From positions 79,646-143,645 of the forward strand of contig JBGUJZ010000006.1 in NCBI GenBank assembly GCA_045114175.1: a stretch of DNA of 64,000 nt, in the 5' to 3' direction. Below, one piece after another: positions 42,709 through 49,127 of this stretch; within the stretch, counting starts at the first letter, position 1, and each line of letters begins with the position of its first letter. The notes under the pieces were generated by a model. The model saw nothing but the letters and a program-made list of their open reading frames with translations, had not been told where the DNA came from and did no database searches. Made by a program: the position numbers and the translations under genes. Source of the stretch: Cacconaster sp045114175 (GTDB lineage Bacteria; Bacteroidota; Bacteroidia; Bacteroidales; UBA932).

Positions 42709-43358
42709 TGATTTCCGCCCTTCACATCAACAAATCCTTCGGGACCCTCCAGGTCCTGAAGGATATTTGTTTTACGGCTTCCGGTGCGGAGGTGGTCAGC
42801 ATTGTGGGCGCCTCCGGAGCCGGAAAGTCCACCCTGTTGCAGATTCTGGGATCGCTGTCGCGACCGGATTCCGGCAAGGTGGAGATAGACGGCGTAGATA
42901 TCTACTCGTTGCCCTCTTCCGAACTGGCGGCTTTCCGCAACCGGAAGATTGGGTTTGTCTTCCAGTTCAACAATCTGCTGCCCGAGTTTACGGCGCTGGA
43001 GAATGTGATGATTCCGGCGCTGATTGGCGGGCGTTCGCGGCGGGAAGCCTCGGCGGCTGCCGAATCTTTGCTGCGGGAACTGGGGCTGGGCGACCGCCTT
43101 TCTCATAAGCCGGGCGAACTCTCCGGCGGTGAACAACAGCGTGTGGCCGTGGCCCGGGCGCTGGTGAATTCGCCGGCGGTGCTCTTCGCCGACGAACCCT
43201 CCGGTAATCTGGACAGCCGCACCAAAGAGGACTTGCACCGGATGTTCTTCGACCTGCGCGACCGCCACGGCGTCACAATCGTGATCGTCACCCACGACCG
43301 CGACCTCGCCGCCCTCTCCGACCGCGTCCTGGAGATGAAGGACGGACAGTTTGTTTAG
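42708..43358 (+). CDS. lolD: LolD-like ABC transporter ATP-binding protein
   Basis: A 216-residue ABC ATPase of the MacB/LolD group. It has Walker A GASGAGKST (~35-43), a Q-loop (FVFQFNNLLPEFTALENVMIPAL), signature LSGGEQQRVAVARAL and Walker B AVLFADEPSGNLDS. LolD drives release of lipoproteins from the inner membrane together with LolC/E permeases. A LolC/E-like permease is encoded far away, at 60132. The start is the GTG at 42708, sharing the last base of the EF-G2 stop; no other in-frame start fits the family N-terminus. Translational coupling to EF-G2 is likely. Confidence 0.9.
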   Translation: MISALHINKSFGTLQVLKDICFTASGAEVVSIVGASGAGKSTLLQILGSLSRPDSGKVEIDGVDIYSLPSSELAAFRNRKIGFVFQFNNLLPEFTALENVMIPALIGGRSRREASAAAESLLRELGLGDRLSHKPGELSGGEQQRVAVARALVNSPAVLFADEPSGNLDSRTKEDLHRMFFDLRDRHGVTIVIVTHDRDLAALSDRVLEMKDGQFV

Positions 43359-43441
43359 GGAAAGCGTTCGGCATCCTCAGTCTTCTGTCCCTGTTCATGA
43401 CGCCCTTGCAATGTAAAACAATGATGCTCTGTGAGATAGTT

Positions 43442-43476
43442 AAAGTCATACCCCCTGTCTGGCGGGGGAGGACTTT
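43442..43476. repeat. Hairpin upstream of the TrmN6-like gene
   Basis: AAAGTC (43442-43447) pairs with GACTTT (43471-43476), and inside it CCCCC (43451-43455) pairs with GGGGG (43464-43468). It lies in the 153-bp gap after lolD. It is not followed by a T-run, so it is not a standard terminator; it may be a leader structure or a mobile palindrome. Confidence 0.5.
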
Positions 43477-43511
43477 GCTTATATCTCTGATAGTCTGAGA
43501 GTTCCATTGCG

Positions 43512-44438
43512 ATGTTCCGATTCAAACAATTCAGCGTACAGCAGGAGGTCTCCGCCATGAAGGTGGGGACCGACGGGGTGCTGCTCGGCGCCTGGGCTGG
43601 CCTCTCCCCGGATGATCGCATAGCGCTGGACGTGGGCACAGGTACAGGGCTGATCGCCTTGATGTTGGCCCAGCGGATGGCTGCTTCGGCCTGCAGCCCG
43701 GTCATTGTAACAGAAGGGTCCGGTCACGGAGCCGGGGGGACGACCCCTGGCATTTCTCTTGATACATTGCCCGACGAAAAGCCGGAACGAGAAAACAGAT
43801 GGGAGATTTTGGGTGTCGACATTGATGAAGCGGCGGCTGGCGAAGCTGCGGCGAACTTTGCGGCGTCGCCCTGGGCCTCCCGCCTGGCCGCCCATTCCGT
43901 GAGTCTTCAGACATTCGTCTCGAAATGGGAACAAAAACCCAGCTTTTTGTTCCCGACACAGACTCCGGACCCCGTTCCGGGCACAAATACCCCCGATTTT
44001 GTTCCCGAAACCCTTTCAGACAGCGGCCCGGACCTGCGTTTCTTCGACCTCATCGTTTCCAATCCGCCATTCTTCTCGGCGTCGCTCAAGGCTCCGGAGG
44101 CCCGGCGGCGGGCGGCGCGGCACGACGACACGCTGCCCCCGGCGGAACTCATCGCCGCCGCCCGCCGGCTGCTCGCCCCGAGCGGCCGCCTCGCCGTGAT
44201 CTATCCCCCGGAAGAGGCCCGCGCTTTCGTCATGGAAGCCGAGGCGGCCGGCCTCTACCTCAATCGCCTGACGCGGGTCATCTCCGTGGCCGGCCAGCCC
44301 CCCAAACGCCACCTGATGGAATTCACTCGCACCGCCGCCCTCCCGACCTTCTCCGACCTCGTCCTCCACGACGGCCCCGGCGCCGCTCGCTCCACAGCCT
44401 ACCTCGCCCTCACCGCCGACTTTTATCTCGACGATTAG
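43512..44438 (+). CDS. trmN6: TrmN6-like tRNA1(Val) adenine-37 N6-methyltransferase with two insertions
   Basis: SAM-dependent methyltransferase resembling E. coli YfiC/TrmN6, which N6-methylates A37 of tRNA1(Val). Conserved features in order: FKQFSVQQEVSAMKVGTDGVLLGAW (5-28), SAM motif DVGTGTGLIALMLAQR (40-55), NPPFF (184-188, catalytic NPPY-type) and the C-terminal TADFYL. At 308 residues it is about 60 longer than E. coli TrmN6 (~245). The excess is in two loops, about 57-96 and 139-173, both Pro/Thr/Gly-rich and encoded by DNA with palindromic character. The second contains an 11-bp perfect inverted repeat (43927-43954). All catalytic motifs survive. The ATG at 43512 is preceded by a C/T-rich gap and a hairpin. 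Confidence 0.88.
   Translation: MFRFKQFSVQQEVSAMKVGTDGVLLGAWAGLSPDDRIALDVGTGTGLIALMLAQRMAASACSPVIVTEGSGHGAGGTTPGISLDTLPDEKPERENRWEILGVDIDEAAAGEAAANFAASPWASRLAAHSVSLQTFVSKWEQKPSFLFPTQTPDPVPGTNTPDFVPETLSDSGPDLRFFDLIVSNPPFFSASLKAPEARRRAARHDDTLPPAELIAAARRLLAPSGRLAVIYPPEEARAFVMEAEAAGLYLNRLTRVISVAGQPPKRHLMEFTRTAALPTFSDLVLHDGPGAARSTAYLALTADFYLDD
43680..43800. repeat. In-frame insertion 1 within trmN6
   Basis: Encodes about 40 residues (57-96) between SAM motif I and the GVDID acidic strand that standard TrmN6 proteins lack. It is rich in GGTCC, GGGGG and CGG blocks. Boundaries are approximate. Confidence 0.5.
43925..44031. repeat. In-frame insertion 2 within trmN6, palindromic
   Basis: GGGAACAAAAA (43927-43937) and TTTTTGTTCCC (43944-43954) form an 11-bp perfect stem around CCCAGC. 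A further TTTTGTTCCCG recurs at 43997-44007. Together they encode about 35 extra residues (139-173). Confidence 0.6.
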
Positions 44439-44440
44439 CG

Positions 44441-44473
44441 AGGCTACTGTCCCGTTTTTCGGGAGAGTAGCCT
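44441..44473. repeat. GGCTA...TAGCC hairpin, copy A1
   Basis: A 14-nt arm (44441-44454), a TTTTT loop and a 14-nt arm (44460-44473) pair with one G-G mismatch. The arm carries GGCTACTGTCCCG. It begins 2 bp after the trmN6 stop. Confidence 0.7.
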
Positions 44474-44489
44474 TGAAATGCCCCATTTT

Positions 44490-44526
44490 CGTGGCTAGTG
44501 GCACACGGAATGGGACGGTAGCCACG
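44490..44526. repeat. GGCTA...TAGCC hairpin, copy A2
   Basis: CGTGGCTA (44490-44497) is the perfect reverse complement of TAGCCACG (44519-44526). The interior contains GGGAC, the complement of the GTCCC in copies A1 and B1. Confidence 0.65.
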
Positions 44527-44530
44527 ATTG

Positions 44531-44561
44531 TTGTCAGAACGGGACAAAATATGTAGTTTTG
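44531..44561 (+). promoter_or_regulatory. Promoter of the split transketolase operon
   Basis: TTG (44531-44533), 20-nt spacer and TAGTTTTG (44554-44561) match the Bacteroidota -33/-7 pattern. The ATG is 36 nt downstream. Confidence 0.65.
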
Positions 44562-44597
44562 TAGGCAGAAACCCAATAGACATATTATCCATAAACT

Positions 44598-45443
44598 ATG
44601 GCTAAAGAATACACACTGGAGCAAATCTCCTCGCAGGTCCGCCGCGACATCGTGCGGATGGTGACACAGGCCGCTTCGGGCCACCCGGGCGGATCGCTGA
44701 GTAGCACCGACATTCTCACCTGGCTCTTTTTCAAAGAGATGAACGTGACGCCGGAAACCTGGAACCGCGGCGGCAAAAACCTTGATATGTTCTTCCTGTC
44801 GGCGGGCCACATCACCCCCGTCTACTACAGCGTCCTGGCGCGCCGCGGCTACTTCCCCGTTGAGGAGTTGAACACCTTCCGCCGTTTCGGTTCCCGCCTG
44901 CAGGGACACCCTTGCGTAGAGAAGGGGCTTCCGGGTGTAAACCAGGCAGCCGGCTCGCTGGGGCAGGGTCTTTCCGTGGCACTCGGCGCCGCACTGGGCA
45001 AGAAGATTGCCGGTGATCCCCGCCGCGTCTTCGTGCTGGTAGGTGACGGCGAGAGTGAAGAGGGCCAGATCTGGGAGGCAGCAATCATGGCCGCCCACCA
45101 GAAGGCAGACAACCTGGTGGCCATCACGGACTGGAACCACAAACAGATCGACGGTGACACGGAAGATGTTGCCGGCCTGGGCGACCTCTCCGAGAAGTGG
45201 CGCGCCTTCGGCTGGGAAACCATCGTTGCCGACGGCCATGACTTCAAGGCCATCGAAAAGGCATTTGCCGATGCCCGCGCAAAGGGCGGCAAAGGCAAGC
45301 CGGTGATGATACTCTTCAAGACGGAAATGGGCCACGGCGTGGACTTTATGGCCGGTACCCATAAGTGGCATGGCAAGAATCCTTCGCAGGAACAGTGCGA
45401 CGCTGCCATGGCGCAACTTCCGGAAACCCTCGGCGACTTTTAG
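44598..45443 (+). CDS. Transketolase N-terminal subunit
   Basis: A 281-residue thiamine-pyrophosphate-binding half of a split transketolase, which moves two-carbon units in the non-oxidative pentose phosphate pathway. Signatures are AASGHPGGSLSSTDILTWLFF, the FFLSAGHITPVYYSVLA segment, and the TPP motif GDGESEEGQIWEAAIMAAHQKADNLVAITDWN (GDG...N). It ends at the natural N/C subunit boundary after MAGTHKWHGKNPSQEQCDAA. The C-terminal subunit gene is 106 nt downstream and has its own ATG, so this is a genuine two-gene form rather than a frameshift. Confidence 0.95.
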   Translation: MAKEYTLEQISSQVRRDIVRMVTQAASGHPGGSLSSTDILTWLFFKEMNVTPETWNRGGKNLDMFFLSAGHITPVYYSVLARRGYFPVEELNTFRRFGSRLQGHPCVEKGLPGVNQAAGSLGQGLSVALGAALGKKIAGDPRRVFVLVGDGESEEGQIWEAAIMAAHQKADNLVAITDWNHKQIDGDTEDVAGLGDLSEKWRAFGWETIVADGHDFKAIEKAFADARAKGGKGKPVMILFKTEMGHGVDFMAGTHKWHGKNPSQEQCDAAMAQLPETLGDF

Positions 45444-45466
45444 TATCCGCGTTTCCGAAAGCGAAA

Positions 45467-45497
45467 ATAAACGTAAGCAAACGTTTAAAAACGGATG
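45467..45497 (+). promoter_or_regulatory. TAAACGTAA...AAACGGAT motif between transketolase genes
   Basis: ATAAACGTAAGCAAACG followed by TTTAAAAACGGAT, in the 106-nt gap. The core matches the strings before aspS and mrp. No TAnnTTTG box is seen in the gap. Confidence 0.4.
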
Positions 45498-45549
45498 GTG
45501 ACGAAAACCTCAATCATCAGAGACATAGACTAATAGAACGACTTGAACC

Positions 45550-46497
45550 ATGAAAGAATATATCAATACCGGTAACAAAGATACCCGTTCGGGTTTCGGC
45601 GCAGGGCTGGCCGAACTGGGACGGACCAACCCCAAGGTCGTGGCGCTGACCGCCGACCTCAAGGGTTCCCTCAAGATGGATGAATTCGCTGCCGAGCACC
45701 CGGAGCGCTACTTCGAGTGCGGCATCGCGGAGGCCAACATGATTGGCGTGGCGGCCGGCCTGGCCATTGACGGCTACATTCCCTTCGCCGGCACCTTTGC
45801 AAACTTTGCGAGTGCGCGTGTGTACGACCAGATCCGCCAGAGCGTCTGCTACTCCCGCACCAACGTCAAGATCGCCGCATCGCACGCGGGCGTGACCCTG
45901 GGCGAAGACGGCGCCACCCACCAGACCCTCGAGGACCTGGGTATGATGCGCATGCTCCCCGAAATGGTGGTCCTTTCGCCGTGCGACTACAACCAGACCA
46001 AGGCGGCGACTATCGCTGCCGCTGCCTACGACGGCCCCGTCTATCTGCGCTTCGGCCGTCCCTCCGTCCCCAACTTCACCCCGGCCGACGCCAAATTTGA
46101 AATCGGCAAGGCTATCCAGTTGGAAGAGGGAAAGGACCTCACCATCCTGGCCACCGGCCATCTGGTTTGGGAGGCTATCCTCGCTACGCAAGAACTTGAA
46201 AAACAGGGTATCAGCGTAGATCTTTTCAATATCGCTACCATCAAGCCGCTCGATGAGGAAGCTATCCTCGCATCGGCTGCCAAAACGGGTCGCGTGGTTT
46301 GTGCGGAGGAGCACATGATCGCCGGTGGCCTGGGTGAAGCGGTGGCCGGCCTGCTGGCCCGCAAGAGCCCGCGCCCTGCGCAGATGCGCTTCGTGGCGGT
46401 GAACGACGTCTTCGGTCAGAGCGGCACCCCGGCACAGCTTTTGAAGGCTTACGGCCTGGACGCAGAGCATATCGTCGCAGCGGCGAAGTCGTTCTAG
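45550..46497 (+). CDS. Transketolase C-terminal subunit
   Basis: A 315-residue partner subunit with the pyrimidine-binding domain (TADLKGSLKMDEFAAEHPERYFECGIAEANMIGVAAGLAIDGYIPF, with the GIAEAN signature) and the C-terminal transketolase domain (GHLVWEAILATQELEKQGISVDLFNIATIKPLD). Together with the upstream gene it gives the full enzyme. The ECF sigma gene starts 15 nt after its stop, so it may be read on the same transcript. Confidence 0.95.
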   Translation: MKEYINTGNKDTRSGFGAGLAELGRTNPKVVALTADLKGSLKMDEFAAEHPERYFECGIAEANMIGVAAGLAIDGYIPFAGTFANFASARVYDQIRQSVCYSRTNVKIAASHAGVTLGEDGATHQTLEDLGMMRMLPEMVVLSPCDYNQTKAATIAAAAYDGPVYLRFGRPSVPNFTPADAKFEIGKAIQLEEGKDLTILATGHLVWEAILATQELEKQGISVDLFNIATIKPLDEEAILASAAKTGRVVCAEEHMIAGGLGEAVAGLLARKSPRPAQMRFVAVNDVFGQSGTPAQLLKAYGLDAEHIVAAAKSF

Positions 46498-46512
46498 TCC
46501 ACCCCGAACCCG

Positions 46513-47061
46513 ATGGAAGACAGCGATATCCTTGAAATCTTCAACGCGGGCGAGCGTGACCGCGCGTTCAATCTTCTAGTGCGCAAGTATTCGGAGCGCC
46601 TCTATTGGCACATCCGCAATATGGTGCAGATCCACGAGGATGCGGACGACGTGTTACAGAACACCTGGCTAAAGGTCTGGGATGCGCTGGACACCTTCCG
46701 GAAGGAATCGCAGCTCTATACCTGGCTCTACCGGATCGCCACCAACGAATCGGTATCATTTCTGAAAAAAGCACGGCTGAAGGCCGCTCTCTCGCTCTCC
46801 GATTTTGAGCGGGCGCTCGGCAACCGCCTCACGGCCGACGTCTATTTCAGCGGCGACAAGATCCAGCTGGCCCTGCAGAAGGCCATCGCCACCCTGCCGC
46901 CCAAACAGAAGGCCGTTTTCACGCTGCGCTACTTCCAGGAGTTGCCCTACGAGGAAATTTCGGAAATCCTCGAAACCCCCGTCGGATCACTCAAAACCTC
47001 CTACCATTACGCCGCCGGCAAAGTGGAGGAGATGGTCAAAAAAATCGTAGATTCAATTTAA
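46513..47061 (+). CDS. ECF-type RNA polymerase sigma factor
   Basis: A 182-residue sigma-70 family extracytoplasmic-function sigma factor. Region 2 (AFNLLVRKYSERLYWHIRNMVQIHEDADDVLQNTWLKVW) has the usual D-A-D-D-V-L-Q-x-x-W pattern. Region 4 (LPPKQKAVFTLRYFQELPYEEISEILETPVGSLKTSYHYA) is a helix-turn-helix. The next gene encodes a small one-pass membrane protein, a common anti-sigma arrangement, followed by a Spy-like periplasmic protein. This suggests an envelope-stress-type regulon, by inference. Confidence 0.93.
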   Translation: MEDSDILEIFNAGERDRAFNLLVRKYSERLYWHIRNMVQIHEDADDVLQNTWLKVWDALDTFRKESQLYTWLYRIATNESVSFLKKARLKAALSLSDFERALGNRLTADVYFSGDKIQLALQKAIATLPPKQKAVFTLRYFQELPYEEISEILETPVGSLKTSYHYAAGKVEEMVKKIVDSI

Positions 47062-47102
47062 CTTTCAACCACACTCTCGGTCTAAGAGACAACGAACAAG
47101 CA

Positions 47103-47507
47103 ATGAAAGAGACGAAAAACATGCTCGAACAGGAATCGCTGAAGCAGGCGCCCTTTACCGTTCCCGAAGGATATTTTGGGTCGGTGGAAGATCGCGTCCG
47201 CGAACGGATTGCCAAGCCCGCCAAAGGTTCGCGCCTGTGGACGGTGCTGAAGCCCGGTATCGCGGTAGCGGCTATGTTCTTGATTATTTTCGGATTGGGT
47301 TATGCCACCCTGTCGCTGACAGGTACGCTGGGAAGCGGCCGCTCTAACCAGATGCTGGCAGAAGCCGATGCGGAAATATCGGTCGTTGAGGCCGACCTCA
47401 ATGAGGTTATTCAGGAACTGCCGGACGAAGAGCTGATGGAATACCTTTCCGAGACCGTTTCGCTCACCGATTTGCAGTTGTTCCTTGCAGAGAACATTAA
47501 TCAGTAA
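47103..47507 (+). CDS. Single-pass membrane protein, possible anti-sigma factor
   Basis: A 134-residue protein: cytoplasmic N-terminus (about 1-46) with the FTVPEGYFGSVEDRVRERI pattern seen in Bacteroidota proteins next to ECF sigma genes, one membrane helix (about 51-70), and an acidic periplasmic tail (EAELD-type, about 80-134). No zinc-binding anti-sigma motif (HxxxCxxC) is present. An anti-sigma role is suggested only by its position between the sigma and Spy-like genes. Confidence 0.7.
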   Translation: MKETKNMLEQESLKQAPFTVPEGYFGSVEDRVRERIAKPAKGSRLWTVLKPGIAVAAMFLIIFGLGYATLSLTGTLGSGRSNQMLAEADAEISVVEADLNEVIQELPDEELMEYLSETVSLTDLQLFLAENINQ

Positions 47508-47519
47508 AAAGTGGTAGTT

Positions 47520-48113
47520 ATGAAAAAGATTATGGTTTTGTTGAGCGCGCTGCTCATGGTTGGTGCAGTCGCTTACGCACAGCCCGCTGATGGCCATAAG
47601 GCTCATCAGGGCAAACATCTGGAGACGGCTCGCGCAGAGAAGATTGGTTTCATCACCGAACGCCTTGCGCTGACTCCGGAAGAGGCTCAGGTTTTCTGGC
47701 CGGTTTACAATGCCTATGAGAAAGAAGTGATGGAGGCCGGCAAGGCTGTCCGCACCGCCCGCAAGGCACTCCGTCCTGCCAAGGACGCTGCTGAACCCAC
47801 CGAGAAAGAGGTGAAGGCCCGTATTGAAGATTATCTGAAGGCCCTCAAGGCGGAAGCCGAGGTGAAGGCTAAGTACAACGGCCAGTTCCTCAAGGTGTTG
47901 CCTGCCGCTAAGGTGGCCAAACTCTATCTGGCGGAAGAGTCCTTCCAGAACAAGATGCTGCGCGAGATGTACAAACGTCAGGCTGAGCATCACGGCCAGC
48001 CGGGTCTCCGCCCGGACGGCAAGGGTCCCCGCAACCCCAAGGATGGTAAGCCCGGCAAGAAAGGCCCCGCTGACGGCAAACCCGTCACCCCGCCCGAAAC
48101 GGTGATTGAATAG
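47520..48113 (+). CDS. Spy/CpxP-like periplasmic protein
   Basis: A 197-residue exported protein with a signal peptide ending VAYAQ (about 20). The helical core contains RLALTPEEAQVFWPVYNAYEKEV, matching the LTxxQ/Spy-type pattern (L-T-P-E-E-A-Q). The Lys/Gly/Pro-rich C-terminal tail (about 155-197, GPRNPKDGKPGKKGPADGKP) is low complexity. Spy and CpxP are periplasmic chaperone or sensor proteins in envelope stress. The ATG at 47520 is chosen over a GTG three codons earlier because it begins the signal peptide. A strong hairpin lies 80 nt downstream. Confidence 0.8.
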   Translation: MKKIMVLLSALLMVGAVAYAQPADGHKAHQGKHLETARAEKIGFITERLALTPEEAQVFWPVYNAYEKEVMEAGKAVRTARKALRPAKDAAEPTEKEVKARIEDYLKALKAEAEVKAKYNGQFLKVLPAAKVAKLYLAEESFQNKMLREMYKRQAEHHGQPGLRPDGKGPRNPKDGKPGKKGPADGKPVTPPETVIE

Positions 48114-48192
48114 TTGCCGCCAGAGCCCGCCGCCAACGACAGTCCTTCTGGCGCGGTGGCGCCTAAGTAGCTATCCCACAGTTGATTACAGT

Positions 48193-48230
48193 AAGTCCTA
48201 TGCTTGAATTTAAGCATAGGACTTTGTTTA
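48193..48230 (+). terminator. Strong hairpin, probable terminator of the sigma-factor operon
   Basis: AAGTCCTATGCTT (48193-48205) and AAGCATAGGACTT (48212-48224) form a perfect 13-bp stem with a 6-nt loop, followed by a T-rich tract. The stem symmetry would also allow termination of converging transcription. Confidence 0.75.
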
Positions 48231-48373
48231 ATCTTCTGATTTATAGATAGTTAGTCGCCACCCTGCGTGTATCGTCATGAAAAACGTTTACCAAAAAAGT
48301 AAAAGGGTTCTGAAAGAAGCTGGTGTTTTCGTTATTTCCTCAGGGAGAGGATTTTATATTGCAAGGCTTTTCC

Positions 48374-48381
48374 TATCTTTG
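48374..48381 (+). promoter_or_regulatory. -7 box (TATCTTTG) of the AT-rich lipoprotein gene
   Basis: TATCTTTG ends 5 nt before the ATG at 48387, implying a leaderless mRNA. No TTTG at the -33 distance is clear. Confidence 0.55.
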
Positions 48382-48386
48382 TATAT

Positions 48387-49076
48387 ATGAAATCGACTTT
48401 TCATAGTCTTCTTTTTCTGATCCTCCTCGTTCTTCTTGTGGGAGGATGTACCATTCCACACAAAGAGGCAGATGGGGTAGAATCGTTATATTTTAATGAT
48501 TGGAATACACTTTTTCTTTGGTATTGCAAATCACCAGAATACGATCCGGCTTATCCCGTGGCCCTGATTGAACCCTTATTTGATGTCACTTACTGTCGGA
48601 ATTATCATTGGGTATCATCTGATTACAATTATTATCCGGAATTTGATGGTCAGTTTGACGATGAGGCATCTGCTATCGCCGGTAATCTGTTGACAGACGA
48701 ACTTTTGAATTCACTTCCGATTGACAAACTGATTGAGATTGGGTGGTGTGACGAGAACTTTTCCCTACAGGAAGATCTGGCGATGACTCGAGAATACTGT
48801 GTCAGTCTGCGCTGGCGTCCGGCTCCGGACAGCCTCTGTAACATTCTTCTGTATTCGGGATATCGTTATGGCATACTGGCTTACGGTTCTGGCGAATTCT
48901 CTTCAAAAAAGGCAGGGCACAAACACACCACAATCGTCATTACAGTTGTCGATTCTGTTGAGAAAAAGTTTCTCTTCAGCGCCATTAGCAATTTGAATAA
49001 GTTACCAACTCGGCCTAAGACGATCCGAAAACAGGTAAGACGTATCGCCAAGATTCTGAAAACCCCTGTACGATAA
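48387..49076 (+). CDS. Hypothetical lipoprotein, AT-rich
   Basis: A 229-residue lipoprotein (lipobox GGC, Cys21; LLVLLVGGC) with no domain I recognise. The mature part has paired aromatic stretches (YLFNDWNTLFLWYCK, NYHWVSSDYNYYPEF) and a basic C-terminus (KTIRKQVRRIAKILK). Base composition and codon use (TTA/AAA/ATT-rich) differ clearly from the GC-rich neighbours, so it was possibly acquired. The TATCTTTG box lies only 5 nt before the ATG. It is flanked by a 273-bp gap containing the hairpin terminator and is convergent with lepA. The start is fixed by the signal peptide. Confidence 0.65.
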   Translation: MKSTFHSLLFLILLVLLVGGCTIPHKEADGVESLYFNDWNTLFLWYCKSPEYDPAYPVALIEPLFDVTYCRNYHWVSSDYNYYPEFDGQFDDEASAIAGNLLTDELLNSLPIDKLIEIGWCDENFSLQEDLAMTREYCVSLRWRPAPDSLCNILLYSGYRYGILAYGSGEFSSKKAGHKHTTIVITVVDSVEKKFLFSAISNLNKLPTRPKTIRKQVRRIAKILKTPVR

Positions 49077-49127
49077 TACCCCCTTTTTTGTAGCGAAAGA
49101 GTTTATTTGCATTTTTTTGCTTCCGTG

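Noticed and set aside
44441..44473. Terminator of trmN6
   Set aside because: The stem is stable but has no T-run after it, and the same 17-nt string recurs in an unrelated gap, so a repeat family is the better reading.
44598..46497. Transketolase split by a frameshift (single broken gene)
   Set aside because: The two parts end and begin at the natural subunit boundary, have separate ATG codons, and are separated by a 106-nt gap; two-subunit transketolase is a known form.
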